This document shows, in pieces, positions 15,322 to 23,048 of a stretch of DNA of 64,000 nucleotides. Location of the stretch: the NCBI GenBank assembly GCA_031553805.1, contig JAVBLC010000002.1, forward strand, positions 248,001 to 312,000. The letters are read 5' to 3'. Numbering within the stretch: position 1 is the stretch's first letter; each line of letters starts with the position of its first letter. Origin of the DNA: JAITVB01 sp031553805. Its GTDB lineage: Bacteria > Bacteroidota > Bacteroidia > Bacteroidales > Rikenellaceae. Under the pieces are notes generated by a model. That model had not been told where the DNA came from. It did not search any database and was given only the letters and a program-made list of their open reading frames with translations. The translations under genes were made by a program, and so were the position numbers.

Positions 15322-18318
15322 CTATTCCTCTTGTTCGTCTTTGGGTTTCTCGAGTTTGACGATCCCCTTGTTATTCTTCCCGTCAATAAAGATATAAAGC
15401 GGCTTCTCGAACCGCACCCGACGGATATACTCACTTTCATAAACCGCCTCCATCCGGTCGAGCACCGCCACGTCAAACGCCCCGTCGCCCAGGAAAGGAT
15501 TGATCGTCAGGTAACCCGCCCCGAACGAAGTCAGGTTCTGGAAAAAGTGCGTCCCCTGGCTCGGATCGACACGGAAATGGGATAACCCGCTTTCGACGAT
15601 CACCCGTGCCTCGGAAATCTGGCTCCACTTGACGGGTACCCCCAACCAGGGATCGCTCGACCCCCAACGGCCCGGCCCGATCAGCACGTAATTAGACTCT
15701 TCGCCGCGCATCGTTATGTTAAGGCGTTCGATCTCGGCCGCCATCGCCACGGTGTGTTGCGCGTCAAATTTGTCGGGCTTGATATAGATTACGTCGCACA
15801 GCCCGTCGATCCGTCCGACGCCCAGCGCCGATTCGGCGTAGATCAGCGCGTCCGACGTGTCGACCTTGTTCCAGTCGATCGTCGCGCTCTCCGAATTTTC
15901 GACAATGGGCCTTACCTGTAGGAAGTTAAATACGCGTGGATGGCCGTAAGGCACATCCATGTTGACCGCAAACTCCAGCTCGATCGGACACTTCATCTCG
16001 GCCTGGCTCATCGCCAACAGGTCGCACAGGATCTCGGCCAGCGGGAAAGTATCGTATTTCAGGATGTGCGAAAAGGTGATCAGCTTTCGCCCTTCATCGA
16101 GGTTGCTGTCTGAAATGCGCTGGTTCTGCATATCCCATGTCGAGGAAACGTAGCGCATATTGCGAAAATGCTTGGCCTTTTGAATTTCGAAACGTTCGAG
16201 GTTGACCGAGTCGTCGATTGAGGTCTTGAAGCTTTCGGGCCGCAGGTTGAGCGCGTACATCTCGCGTTGCGTGTCGCGCAAGGCCAGCTCGGGGGTCGAA
16301 AGCTGCAGCACGCTTTTCGGGTAATGGGGCGAAAACCGCAGCGTCATCCCCCCGTCGACGACCAGTTTCCCGAGTCCGAAGGCAAGGTTTACGACGCCTT
16401 CTTCAGGTCGTTCGTCGCCGATCGGATAGAAGTTGATGGATCGTGCCACCCCCGAAAGGGTAGGGAAGTAGTAGCCCGCGTCCTCCGTACCGCACACTTC
16501 CTGGATCACGACGCCCATCTTCTCTTCCGAAAGCACGTTCGAGGTGGCGGTGATGTAGGCGCGTGACGACGTGTAATACACCGACGCATAGACGCTCTTG
16601 ATCGCCTTGCCCAGCAGGCGCAGCATTTGGTCTTCGTTGTCGACCGTGGGAATCATGTAGGTCGAATAGATTCCGGCAAACGGCTGGTAGTGCGAGTCCT
16701 CGAGCTTCGAACTCGACCGCACAGCCAGCGGCCGCTTGATCGTCCGGATAAACGCCCGCAGGTTGTCGACCAACTCGTCGGGCAGGCGCGAGGCGACGAA
16801 TTCCGATAGGATCTCTTCGTCCGAAATGTCGGAATTGATCACGTATTGCAACCCGTTTTCGCGGATAAATTCGTCGAAATAGTCGGTTGCCACGACCACC
16901 GTGCGCGGGATCAGGATACGGACGTCTTCGTATTTATCATATAGCCGGAAATTCTGTAGCATATTGTTGACAAAGGCCAGCCCGCGGGCCTTTCCGCCGA
17001 GCGACCCTTCGCCGATGCGGGCGAACCAGATGTACTCGTTGTAGGTCGCCGGGTCGAAGTGCGCCACCACGCCCTGTCCCTGCAGGCTGCGGTAGTCCTG
17101 GATCGTGCGCACGAGAAATTCGCGCAGGTCGGCTATCGACTCGAAATCCTCGGGCCCCAGCTTTTCGATCGTCACCGCCAGCGGAAAGATCCCGCGGGCG
17201 AACATCCATTTCGACAGGTTGTTCTGCGAAGCGTGGTAACGCAACACCCCGTCCGGAATTTCGGTGATCGCGGCCTGCAACTCGCGCAGGTCTTTGGCCC
17301 GGGCAATTTCTTCGCCCTTGCGGCTCTTGAAGACGAAATCGCCGAACAGGAATTCGCGGCTGATATACTCGGCCAACTCCAACAGCAGCGTTTTCGAGTA
17401 TTTTACCAAAAACCCCACGCCCAGCTCCTGCGCCACTTCGCGCATACTTTCCTGTGAAGATTGCAACAGAAAGGGCATCAGTGGGTTGTCCTTCTTGATC
17501 ATTTTACACAGGTCGATCCCTGCGTCGAGTTTTTCGTCCTCGCTGCGGTCGTTCTTGTCGACCACGAAACCCACGTCCGAGATCACCCCCAGCAGGTTGT
17601 CCTTGTAGCGCTCGTAAAGGGCCACGGCGTCGTTGAGGTTCGTGGCCAGCAGGATCTTCGGGCGCGAACGTTTTCGCAATTTCTGCTGCTGTTCGTTGAG
17701 GGCTTCCTTCAGGAATTCGTTGGATTGCTGGACGATAAGTTTATATATTGCAGGTAAATAGGTCGAATAATAGCGGATCGAGTCCTCGACCAGCAGGATC
17801 GCCTGCACCCCCCCGCGCAGGATGTCGAACTCGGCGTTCATCCGGTCTTCGATGATCTTGATGATGGCCAGGATCAGGTCGGCGTTGCCGTGCCACGAGA
17901 AGATATAGTCTAACCCCGATTTGTCCTCTTTCTCCAGTCGGCGGTGGATCTCTTTCGACGAGTTGGTCAGCAGCACGGTCGGGATGTCGGGGTGGGCGGC
18001 TTTCAATTCGCGCGAAAAGCGGAACACATCGACCTCGCCGATGTTATACATCGAGATCAACAGGTCATACGACGGGTCTTTTTCGAGGATCGCCATCACC
18101 TCCTCGGGCGAAGCCACGCGTTTGAACGCCGGCGGATTGCTCAGGCTCAGGTCGTGGTACTCCTTGCTGATCTGGGTGTCGATGCGTCCGTCCTCTTCCA
18201 GGGTGTAGGCGTCGTAGCTGCTGCACAACAGCAGCACCTTGCGGATGCGTCGCTGCATCAGGTTGCCGTAATCGGTCGCGCTGAAACTGCGCCGGGCTTC
18301 GGAATAGGTTTCGGGCAT
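15322..18318 (-). CDS. Receiver-like / PEP-pyruvate-binding (PPDK-N) domain protein
   Basis: The function is not established. The 998-residue protein begins with two response-regulator-like segments: about residues 20-150 (KVLLLCSSYDAY, DLLISMYN) and about 150-330 (AILLVEDSIRYY, LLGVISDVGFV). An ATP-grasp region of the PPDK N-terminal type follows from about residue 435: IGEGSLGGKARGLA, then RPLAVRSSSKLEDSHYQPFA. I see no phosphohistidine swivel domain and no PEP-binding barrel, so it is not an ordinary PEP synthase or PPDK. The C-terminal region has YVLIGPGRWGSSDPWLGVPV. It is divergent from the GNAT-like gene and shares a hairpin-containing promoter gap. Confidence 0.75.
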   Translation of the reverse strand: MPETYSEARRSFSATDYGNLMQRRIRKVLLLCSSYDAYTLEEDGRIDTQISKEYHDLSLSNPPAFKRVASPEEVMAILEKDPSYDLLISMYNIGEVDVFRFSRELKAAHPDIPTVLLTNSSKEIHRRLEKEDKSGLDYIFSWHGNADLILAIIKIIEDRMNAEFDILRGGVQAILLVEDSIRYYSTYLPAIYKLIVQQSNEFLKEALNEQQQKLRKRSRPKILLATNLNDAVALYERYKDNLLGVISDVGFVVDKNDRSEDEKLDAGIDLCKMIKKDNPLMPFLLQSSQESMREVAQELGVGFLVKYSKTLLLELAEYISREFLFGDFVFKSRKGEEIARAKDLRELQAAITEIPDGVLRYHASQNNLSKWMFARGIFPLAVTIEKLGPEDFESIADLREFLVRTIQDYRSLQGQGVVAHFDPATYNEYIWFARIGEGSLGGKARGLAFVNNMLQNFRLYDKYEDVRILIPRTVVVATDYFDEFIRENGLQYVINSDISDEEILSEFVASRLPDELVDNLRAFIRTIKRPLAVRSSSKLEDSHYQPFAGIYSTYMIPTVDNEDQMLRLLGKAIKSVYASVYYTSSRAYITATSNVLSEEKMGVVIQEVCGTEDAGYYFPTLSGVARSINFYPIGDERPEEGVVNLAFGLGKLVVDGGMTLRFSPHYPKSVLQLSTPELALRDTQREMYALNLRPESFKTSIDDSVNLERFEIQKAKHFRNMRYVSSTWDMQNQRISDSNLDEGRKLITFSHILKYDTFPLAEILCDLLAMSQAEMKCPIELEFAVNMDVPYGHPRVFNFLQVRPIVENSESATIDWNKVDTSDALIYAESALGVGRIDGLCDVIYIKPDKFDAQHTVAMAAEIERLNITMRGEESNYVLIGPGRWGSSDPWLGVPVKWSQISEARVIVESGLSHFRVDPSQGTHFFQNLTSFGAGYLTINPFLGDGAFDVAVLDRMEAVYESEYIRRVRFEKPLYIFIDGKNNKGIVKLEKPKDEQEE

Positions 18319-18342
18319 CGTTATTTCGATTTATGGGAGAAA

Positions 18343-18356
18343 GTGCCTTCCGGCAC
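18343..18356. repeat. GTGCC-NNCC-GGCAC hairpin repeat, copy 1
   Basis: GTGCC-TTCC-GGCAC is a short hairpin followed by CCGGAGTTTTTGACTTTG. Related copies are at 24056 and 55858, each in an intergenic region and each followed by a similar CGGRNWTWTTGA tail. This copy lies in the divergent gap upstream of both flanking genes. Confidence 0.6.
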
Positions 18357-18400
18357 CCGGAGTTTTTGACTTTGATTGAAGCAAAGATATAAATTTATTC

Positions 18401-18408
18401 TATTTTTG
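18401..18408 (+). promoter_or_regulatory. Promoter -7 element for the GNAT-like gene
   Basis: TATTTTTG matches TAnnTTTG, with a weak TTG about 22 bases upstream. It lies 22 bases before the ATG at 18430, so the leader would be very short. Confidence 0.6.
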
Positions 18409-18429
18409 TAAGATAGAAACCATATCCAT

Positions 18430-19707
18430 ATGAAGGATTACACGCTGCAAGAGGTCCTCACAAAACAGGATGCAAAAGCATTTCTCGATTTGGCCCGCAC
18501 CCTTTACAAAGGTGACCCCAATTTTGTCTGCCCGCTCGACCCCGATATCGAAAAACGCTTCGACCCGAAGCGCAATGAACTTTTTGAAAACGGCGAAGCC
18601 ATCCGCTGGATCGCCCGCGATGCACAAGGCAAGGTGGTCGGACGCATTGCCGCTTTCTATAACCGCGCCCAGGCCGCGATCTACGACCAACCGACCGGCG
18701 GTTGCGGATTTTTTGAGTGTGTCGATAACCAGGAAGTGGCCAATATGCTCTTTGACGCTGCCCGCGACTGGCTGGCCTCAAAAGGGATGGAGGCGATGGA
18801 CGGCCCCGTAAACTTCGGCGACCGCAGCGACTGGTGGGGCGTGCTGGTCGATGGTTTCACAGAACCGCTTTACTGTAATCCCTATAATCCGCCGTATTAT
18901 CAGGCGCTGTTCGAAAACTACGGTTTTCAGAACTACTTTAATCAGTATACGTTTTACCGGAGTATGGCGGTCGGTGAGTTGAACCCCGCCGCGGTCGAAA
19001 AGGCCGAGCGCCTGTTCAGCACCCCCGGTTACCGCTTCGAATACGCCCACCGGAAAGACCTTGGCAGCTACGCCGAAGATTTCCGCACGATCTACAACGG
19101 CGCCTGGGCCAAATTTACCGGCGTCAACCCGATCGACGCCGCTCACGCCCGTGCGCTGATGGACAACATGAAACCGATCGTCGACCGGCGCCTGCTTATC
19201 TTCGCCTATTACGAAGACCAGCCGATCGGCTTTTTTGTCATGGTGCCCGACCTGAACCGCATCGTAGGCCGATTCAATGGGAAATTTGGCTTATGGCAGA
19301 AACTTCGCCTGCTCTACCTGCTGAAATGCAAAAAGGCTTCGGACCGCATTTTTGCGATTATCTTCGGCGTGCTGCCCGAATTCCAGGGCAAAGGGGTCGA
19401 GGGCGGCCTGATCCGCCGTTTTGAGATCGAGGTCGAAAAGGGCGACTTGCCTTATAAATCGCTGGAATTGGCCTGGGTGGGCGATTTCAATCCGGTAATG
19501 ATCCGCTTTGTCGAATCGTATGTGTGTGCGAAGAAGTTCAAGACCCACGTTACGTATCGCTATTTGTTCGACCGTGAGAAGCCGTTCGAGCGTGCCCCGC
19601 GGATGGGGCGCAGCAAACCGGTCGCGGCGGCCGCAGCGCCAGTCCCTGCTGAAGCCACGCCGGGTGCTTCGGTCCTTGATTCTCAGGCCTCAGCACCAGC
19701 CGATTGA
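18430..19707 (+). CDS. GNAT-fold acyltransferase-like protein
   Basis: The substrate is unknown. The 425-residue protein has a GNAT-like N-terminal half with GKVVGRIAAFYNR (about 68-80), a middle WWGVLVDGFTEP segment and a second acyltransferase-like region with VLPEFQGKGVEGGLIRRFE (about 313-331), which resembles the acetyl-CoA pyrophosphate loop Q-x-x-G-x-G. Family members are widespread in Bacteroidetes and unnamed. The last 40 residues are Ala/Pro-rich and probably disordered. It has no signal peptide. Confidence 0.65.
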   Translation: MKDYTLQEVLTKQDAKAFLDLARTLYKGDPNFVCPLDPDIEKRFDPKRNELFENGEAIRWIARDAQGKVVGRIAAFYNRAQAAIYDQPTGGCGFFECVDNQEVANMLFDAARDWLASKGMEAMDGPVNFGDRSDWWGVLVDGFTEPLYCNPYNPPYYQALFENYGFQNYFNQYTFYRSMAVGELNPAAVEKAERLFSTPGYRFEYAHRKDLGSYAEDFRTIYNGAWAKFTGVNPIDAAHARALMDNMKPIVDRRLLIFAYYEDQPIGFFVMVPDLNRIVGRFNGKFGLWQKLRLLYLLKCKKASDRIFAIIFGVLPEFQGKGVEGGLIRRFEIEVEKGDLPYKSLELAWVGDFNPVMIRFVESYVCAKKFKTHVTYRYLFDREKPFERAPRMGRSKPVAAAAAPVPAEATPGASVLDSQASAPAD

Positions 19708-19841
19708 CAAGATTCTTTGCTCCGCTTTTGTAAGGATACAAAAGTGTCAAAAAATTCTTTTTGTGCGCCTATCCTCCGGTAAATCCTGTAAATCTTGACG
19801 TGATTTTATAATGGGGGCGTATCGGGCCAATCGTTTATACT

Positions 19842-19928
19842 CTATACTGAAAGTATAGCGTGGTGCCATTTGCCTTGTCCCCCGAATACGTCAAGTCTGA
19901 GGTGGGGGGAAGAAGCACCACGCTTTTT
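19842..19928 (+). ncRNA. Candidate structured RNA, unit 1
   Basis: A hairpin CTATACT-GAA-AGTATAG (19842-19858) runs directly into a perfect 10-base closing stem, AGCGTGGTGC (19857-19866) with GCACCACGCT (19915-19924), followed by a T-run. Inside, CCCCC and GGGGG segments can pair. The T-run gives it a terminator-like end. The same layout recurs at 20284-20382 with different bases in the first hairpin but the same GCGTGG closing stem. No promoter was found for this unit. Confidence 0.5.
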
Positions 19929-20169
19929 ACAGATCTCCCGGGGAAAAGGTGTTTTGCATATTTTGAGAAGGTTATGGTAAGACAAATTACAATAATCGAC
20001 TTTTTGAAAAACAAACACTATGAATGGCACGCTTTTCGTTTTTGCCTCGGCCCTGATACGGGGTGGGACTGCGGCAAACAACCGAGTTTGACGGAACCGG
20101 TCGATCCGGGGCAATTCCACAGAACCGCAATAAAGCGTGGCACTGATAGCCGATAATCGAAAAATCAGC

Positions 20170-20177
20170 TATCTTTG
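20170..20177 (+). promoter_or_regulatory. Possible -7 element before RNA unit 2
   Basis: TATCTTTG matches the Bacteroidetes -7 box. No good TTTG is seen 19-21 bases upstream. No gene start follows within 390 bases, so a transcript starting near 20184 would run through the structured unit at 20284-20382 and end in its T-run, giving an RNA of about 200 nt. Confidence 0.45.
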
Positions 20178-20283
20178 CAAGGTTCTGAAGTGGAAACCCT
20201 TTGGAACGGACATACAACCGAGGCTTCTCTGAAAACTGGCAGTTTACTAATCATAGTCATCGGCAGACCCATTGGGTATCATT

Positions 20284-20382
20284 CTGTATTCAACGATACA
20301 GCGTGGTGTGACGTCTGCTACTGTGATTTGCATTGCCAGTGCAACAGAGGAGGGTGGAGGGATCGCCACGCTTCTTTTTTTT
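20284..20382 (+). ncRNA. Candidate structured RNA, unit 2
   Basis: The small hairpin CTGTAT-TCAACG-ATACAG (20284-20301) leads into the closing stem AGCGTGG (20300-20306) with CCACGCT (20366-20372) and a long T-rich tail. An inner hairpin TTGCA/TGCAA lies at 20328-20344. The layout matches unit 1, and the differences in the first hairpin keep the pairing (CTATACT/AGTATAG against CTGTAT/ATACAG). This points to selection on RNA structure. It lies about 190 bases before the ECF sigma factor gene. Confidence 0.5.
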
Positions 20383-20573
20383 CCAGTAAACAGGGATTGA
20401 AAAAGCAATTTATTGGTAGATCCCGATTCAGGTGAAACGGGTTTCCCGCATAGTGAACAAACAATATTTTTCCCAGCCCCGTTGTCATTGAAATGCCGCT
20501 CAGACGCCCGTTTGGAAAGGCTAACTTGCTAAAATGGAAAAACTAACCTTAAACTGCGTTTAATAATTTCGAT

Positions 20574-21215
20574 ATGGAAGACAAATACCAATTAACGGAT
20601 GATCTGTCGCTGATCGACAGGCATTACATTGAAAAGACACGGAAGAGGTACCGGAAAAAACTTGAAATCCCGATAGAACTGTTGGAGGCTTTGGGGAGGG
20701 GGGAAGACGAGGCATTCAGTAAACTATATCTGCATTATTATGATACACTTTTTGACTTTATCAACAGCATCATCAAAAATAACGAGGATTCCAAAGAGAT
20801 CATTCAGGACACGTTCACCGACCTGTGGATCAAACGGGAAAGCCTCACCTCGTCGAAGAATATCCAGGGATTGATCCATACCTGCGCACGCAACAACTGT
20901 TTTGACTATTTCAAGCGCAAAAAGGTCATCGACCGCTACCACGCGCTGACCGACTCGAATTTCGCCGAGGAATTATCACCCGAGCTCACTTTCATCGCCA
21001 AAGATATGGAAGCCTGGATCAGGATGGCCGTGGCCAATATGCCCGACCAACGCCGTAAAGTGTTTATCATGAACCGACGGGATGAGATGTCGTTCGAGGA
21101 GATCGCCGATGCCCTGGGAATCCAGGTTTCGGTGGTCAAGAAACACCTTGTGCTGGCCCGCAAGGATCTCCGAAAGATAATGCCGTTCGTCGCCTTCCTG
21201 TTGCTCTCGCAATAA
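20574..21215 (+). CDS. ECF-type RNA polymerase sigma factor
   Basis: This 213-residue sigma-70 family protein is of the kind usually paired with FecR in Bacteroidetes. Region 2 is seen in AFSKLYLHYYDTLFDFINSI and FTDLWIKRESL (about 45-90), and region 4 in MSFEEIADALGIQVSVVKKH (about 170-189), a helix-turn-helix that binds the -35 box. It probably responds to the FecR anti-sigma protein encoded at 21966. The N-terminus carries about 40 extra residues, longer than many family members. Targets are unknown; the fimbrial genes downstream are the obvious candidates. Confidence 0.9.
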   Translation: MEDKYQLTDDLSLIDRHYIEKTRKRYRKKLEIPIELLEALGRGEDEAFSKLYLHYYDTLFDFINSIIKNNEDSKEIIQDTFTDLWIKRESLTSSKNIQGLIHTCARNNCFDYFKRKKVIDRYHALTDSNFAEELSPELTFIAKDMEAWIRMAVANMPDQRRKVFIMNRRDEMSFEEIADALGIQVSVVKKHLVLARKDLRKIMPFVAFLLLSQ

Positions 21216-21418
21216 GCCCCATACGGTCATCCCGCCGGGAGCCCCCTTTCCAAACCCGAATTTATTATAAAACACTGGTAGGTCCGGTAAGCGCATCGCG
21301 GTGCGCTTACCAGGCCTGTCACGGGAAAGTATCCTCTTTCCCGTGTATATTTATTTGTACATAACAAACTATATATCAATGGTTAATGAATTATGAATGA
21401 AATATTTGATAACTCATA

Positions 21419-21464
21419 GGGGTCCGATACCCCGGTTTCGTCGCAATAGTAATAGAGGGGGATT
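21419..21464 (+). repeat. Leader repeat, copy 1 (before fecR remnant)
   Basis: This stretch of about 45 bases starts GGGGTCCGAT and contains TCGCAATAGTAATAGAGGGG. It recurs at 21882-21927, ahead of the intact fecR. Both copies stand a similar distance before a gene start, so the leader was duplicated together with the gene. Confidence 0.75.
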
Positions 21465-21502
21465 CCAACACTCTTCTCAAGTTGCACTGGCTAACTGCAA
21501 AA

Positions 21503-21820
21503 ATGGACGTACATGCGAAAAAACGGGCATTAAGGATTTTACGGGCACTATTCGAAACAAACCTATCCGAGGATGCGCTCAGGAGCATTCAGGGATGGTT
21601 CGCGTGCGACTTGTTCCGGCAGGAGAAAGACGAAGCGATGTGGGAACTATTCGATGAAATGGTCCATTACGACCTCGACCCCAGCGAAAGTGCTTCGAAC
21701 AGACCCGTAAATTCCGGGAGATTCAATCGGAAAAGGCAAAACAGCCATCCGATGACGACATCAAACAGGAGGTTCCGCACCTCGAAATTCATTGAACGGC
21801 TGGGAAACAGCAAAAAATGA
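21503..21820 (+). pseudogene. Truncated and frameshifted FecR-like remnant
   Basis: The first 60 residues (ALFETNLSEDALRSIQGWFA, then DEAMWELFDEMVHYDLDP) parallel the N-terminus of the intact FecR at 21966 (KFLESDYPDDVKDAVHGWLA, then ADALRKIFDYTVAYNPRP), and the two share the same leader repeat. The open frame ends after 105 residues without any transmembrane or periplasmic domain. Moving to another frame near 21690 gives a more natural sequence (KCFEQTRKFREIQSEKAKQP) that stops at 21795, so a frameshift is likely. It may be a decayed fecR paralogue or a short cytosolic anti-sigma piece that could still bind sigma. Confidence 0.6.
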
Positions 21821-21870
21821 TTTTTTATTTTCCTGTTTTCCAGGTTTTTAGAAATTCTTTTAAAAAATAT

Positions 21871-21946
21871 TTCAAACCCGAGGGGTCCGATTGCTCAATC
21901 TCATCGCAATAGTAATAGAGGGGGGATGAATCGACCCGGGTTTGAA
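21871..21946 (+). promoter_or_regulatory. fecR leader with inverted repeat
   Basis: TTCAAACCCG (21871-21880) and CGGGTTTGAA (21937-21946) are perfect inverted arms around the second copy of the GGGGTCCGAT...AGAGGGG leader repeat. The structure ends 19 bases before the fecR ATG, so it could control its translation or mark a sigma-dependent promoter. The first copy at 21419 lacks the outer arms. Confidence 0.55.
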
Positions 21947-21965
21947 GTAGTGTCGAAAACTGCAA

Positions 21966-23024
21966 ATGAAAGAAAGAAAAAAAGATAAAGTCACTGCGGA
22001 AGAGATGCTGGCGAAGTTTCTCGAAAGCGACTATCCCGATGATGTGAAAGATGCGGTCCACGGATGGCTCGCATCACAGCACAACGAGAAGGAGAAGGCT
22101 GACGCATTGAGAAAGATTTTCGACTACACTGTTGCATACAATCCTCGTCCGAGCAAAATGGCGATCCGGATGCTCGGTGAATGGCATAAGCGCATGGGCC
22201 ATGCCCCGGCGGATATCATGAAACTGATTCGTCCGAGGATCCTGTTTTACCGTACCGCCCTGTTCAGAGCAGCCGCCGTGCTAGTGCCGATCCTGATCAT
22301 CGCGGGATTGTTACTGTTCGATCGCCAACAGGCCATTGAACCTGCGGTGGTGGCGATGGTGATGATGGCTGTGCCCGACACGCTGGGCGCACAGGCCCGC
22401 GTCAATCTTCCGGACGGAACGGACGTGTTCGTGCGGCCGGGAAGCGCAGTGAGCTACGCGGAGGATTTCAATGCCGGTGACAAACGGCGCATCATGCTCG
22501 ATTCGGGTGAAATCTACCTGGATGTAATCAGCGACAGCGTGCGCGAGTTCATTGTGGAGACACCGAACCTGAACGTGAACGTGCTGGGGACGAAGTTCGA
22601 CGTGGAAGCGTTGCAGAACGGTCAGTATACGGTGGTGACGCTCTACGAGGGCCGCATAAAGGTGGACGGGATCAATAACAAACACGGTGTGACGGTGATC
22701 GGAATGACCCCGGGCCAACGGCTTGTCTATAGCAATACCACCGGCGAATATAAGATCGAACAGACGGCGGCCATGCTGCCCGATTGGATAGCACAACGAC
22801 TGACGTTCCGCAACGCCCCATATTCCGAGATCATCCGCACCATCGAGTGGTACTACGGAGTAACGGTCGAACTGGACGGAAACCTCGATGACAACATGAA
22901 GCTCAACTTCCGCATAACCGGCCAGGAAGATATAGAAACCACCATGTGGCTGTTCCGTAACGTGAGCCGTGAGTTCACTTACGAAATCGACGGCGACGTG
23001 GTGAAAGTGAAACCGCAAGTTTAG
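21966..23024 (+). CDS. FecR family anti-sigma factor
   Basis: FecR-type proteins hold an ECF sigma factor at the inner membrane until an outer-membrane signal arrives. The 352-residue product has a cytosolic N-terminal helical part, one transmembrane helix (AAAVLVPILIIAGLLLF, about 100-116), a FecR domain (ARVNLPDGTDVFVRPGSAVS, then MLDSGEIYLDV) and a C-terminal DUF4974-like domain (LTFRNAPYSEIIRTIEWYYG). It is complete. It lies downstream of the ECF gene and 24 bases before the STN-DUF3575 gene, with which it is probably cotranscribed. No TonB receptor gene follows, unlike the usual FecR arrangement. Confidence 0.9.
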   Translation: MKERKKDKVTAEEMLAKFLESDYPDDVKDAVHGWLASQHNEKEKADALRKIFDYTVAYNPRPSKMAIRMLGEWHKRMGHAPADIMKLIRPRILFYRTALFRAAAVLVPILIIAGLLLFDRQQAIEPAVVAMVMMAVPDTLGAQARVNLPDGTDVFVRPGSAVSYAEDFNAGDKRRIMLDSGEIYLDVISDSVREFIVETPNLNVNVLGTKFDVEALQNGQYTVVTLYEGRIKVDGINNKHGVTVIGMTPGQRLVYSNTTGEYKIEQTAAMLPDWIAQRLTFRNAPYSEIIRTIEWYYGVTVELDGNLDDNMKLNFRITGQEDIETTMWLFRNVSREFTYEIDGDVVKVKPQV

Positions 23025-23048
23025 AAATTCATTAACCGAAGGAAATAA

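Larger units (their letters stand above)
19708..20573. other. 866-base non-coding region with structured RNA candidates
   Basis: No convincing gene is present; open frames of 85-100 codons on both strands overlap palindromes and resemble nothing known to me. The region contains an inverted repeat CTTTTGTA/TACAAAAG (about 19724-19743) after the GNAT-like gene and two similar RNA-like structures (19842-19928 and 20284-20382). Between them (about 20030-20150) lies a third structured stretch with CACGCTTT/AAAGCGTG and TTTGCC/GGCAAA pairings. A TATCTTTG -7 box is at 20170. The end of the gap is the leader of the sigma factor gene. Confidence 0.6.

Noticed and set aside
15322..18318. Classical PEP synthase or pyruvate phosphate dikinase (ppsA/ppdK)
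   Set aside because: The swivel His domain and PEP-binding barrel motifs are not visible; only the N-terminal ATP-grasp type domain is present.
19860..20156. 98-codon plus-strand frame in the gap before the sigma factor
   Set aside because: It runs through the palindromes of the RNA candidates and has no coding character or ribosome site.
19842..20382. Pistol or other known self-cleaving ribozyme in the twin RNA units
   Set aside because: The CGTGG stem resembled the start of a pistol ribozyme, but the conserved pseudoknot and cleavage-site sequences are absent.
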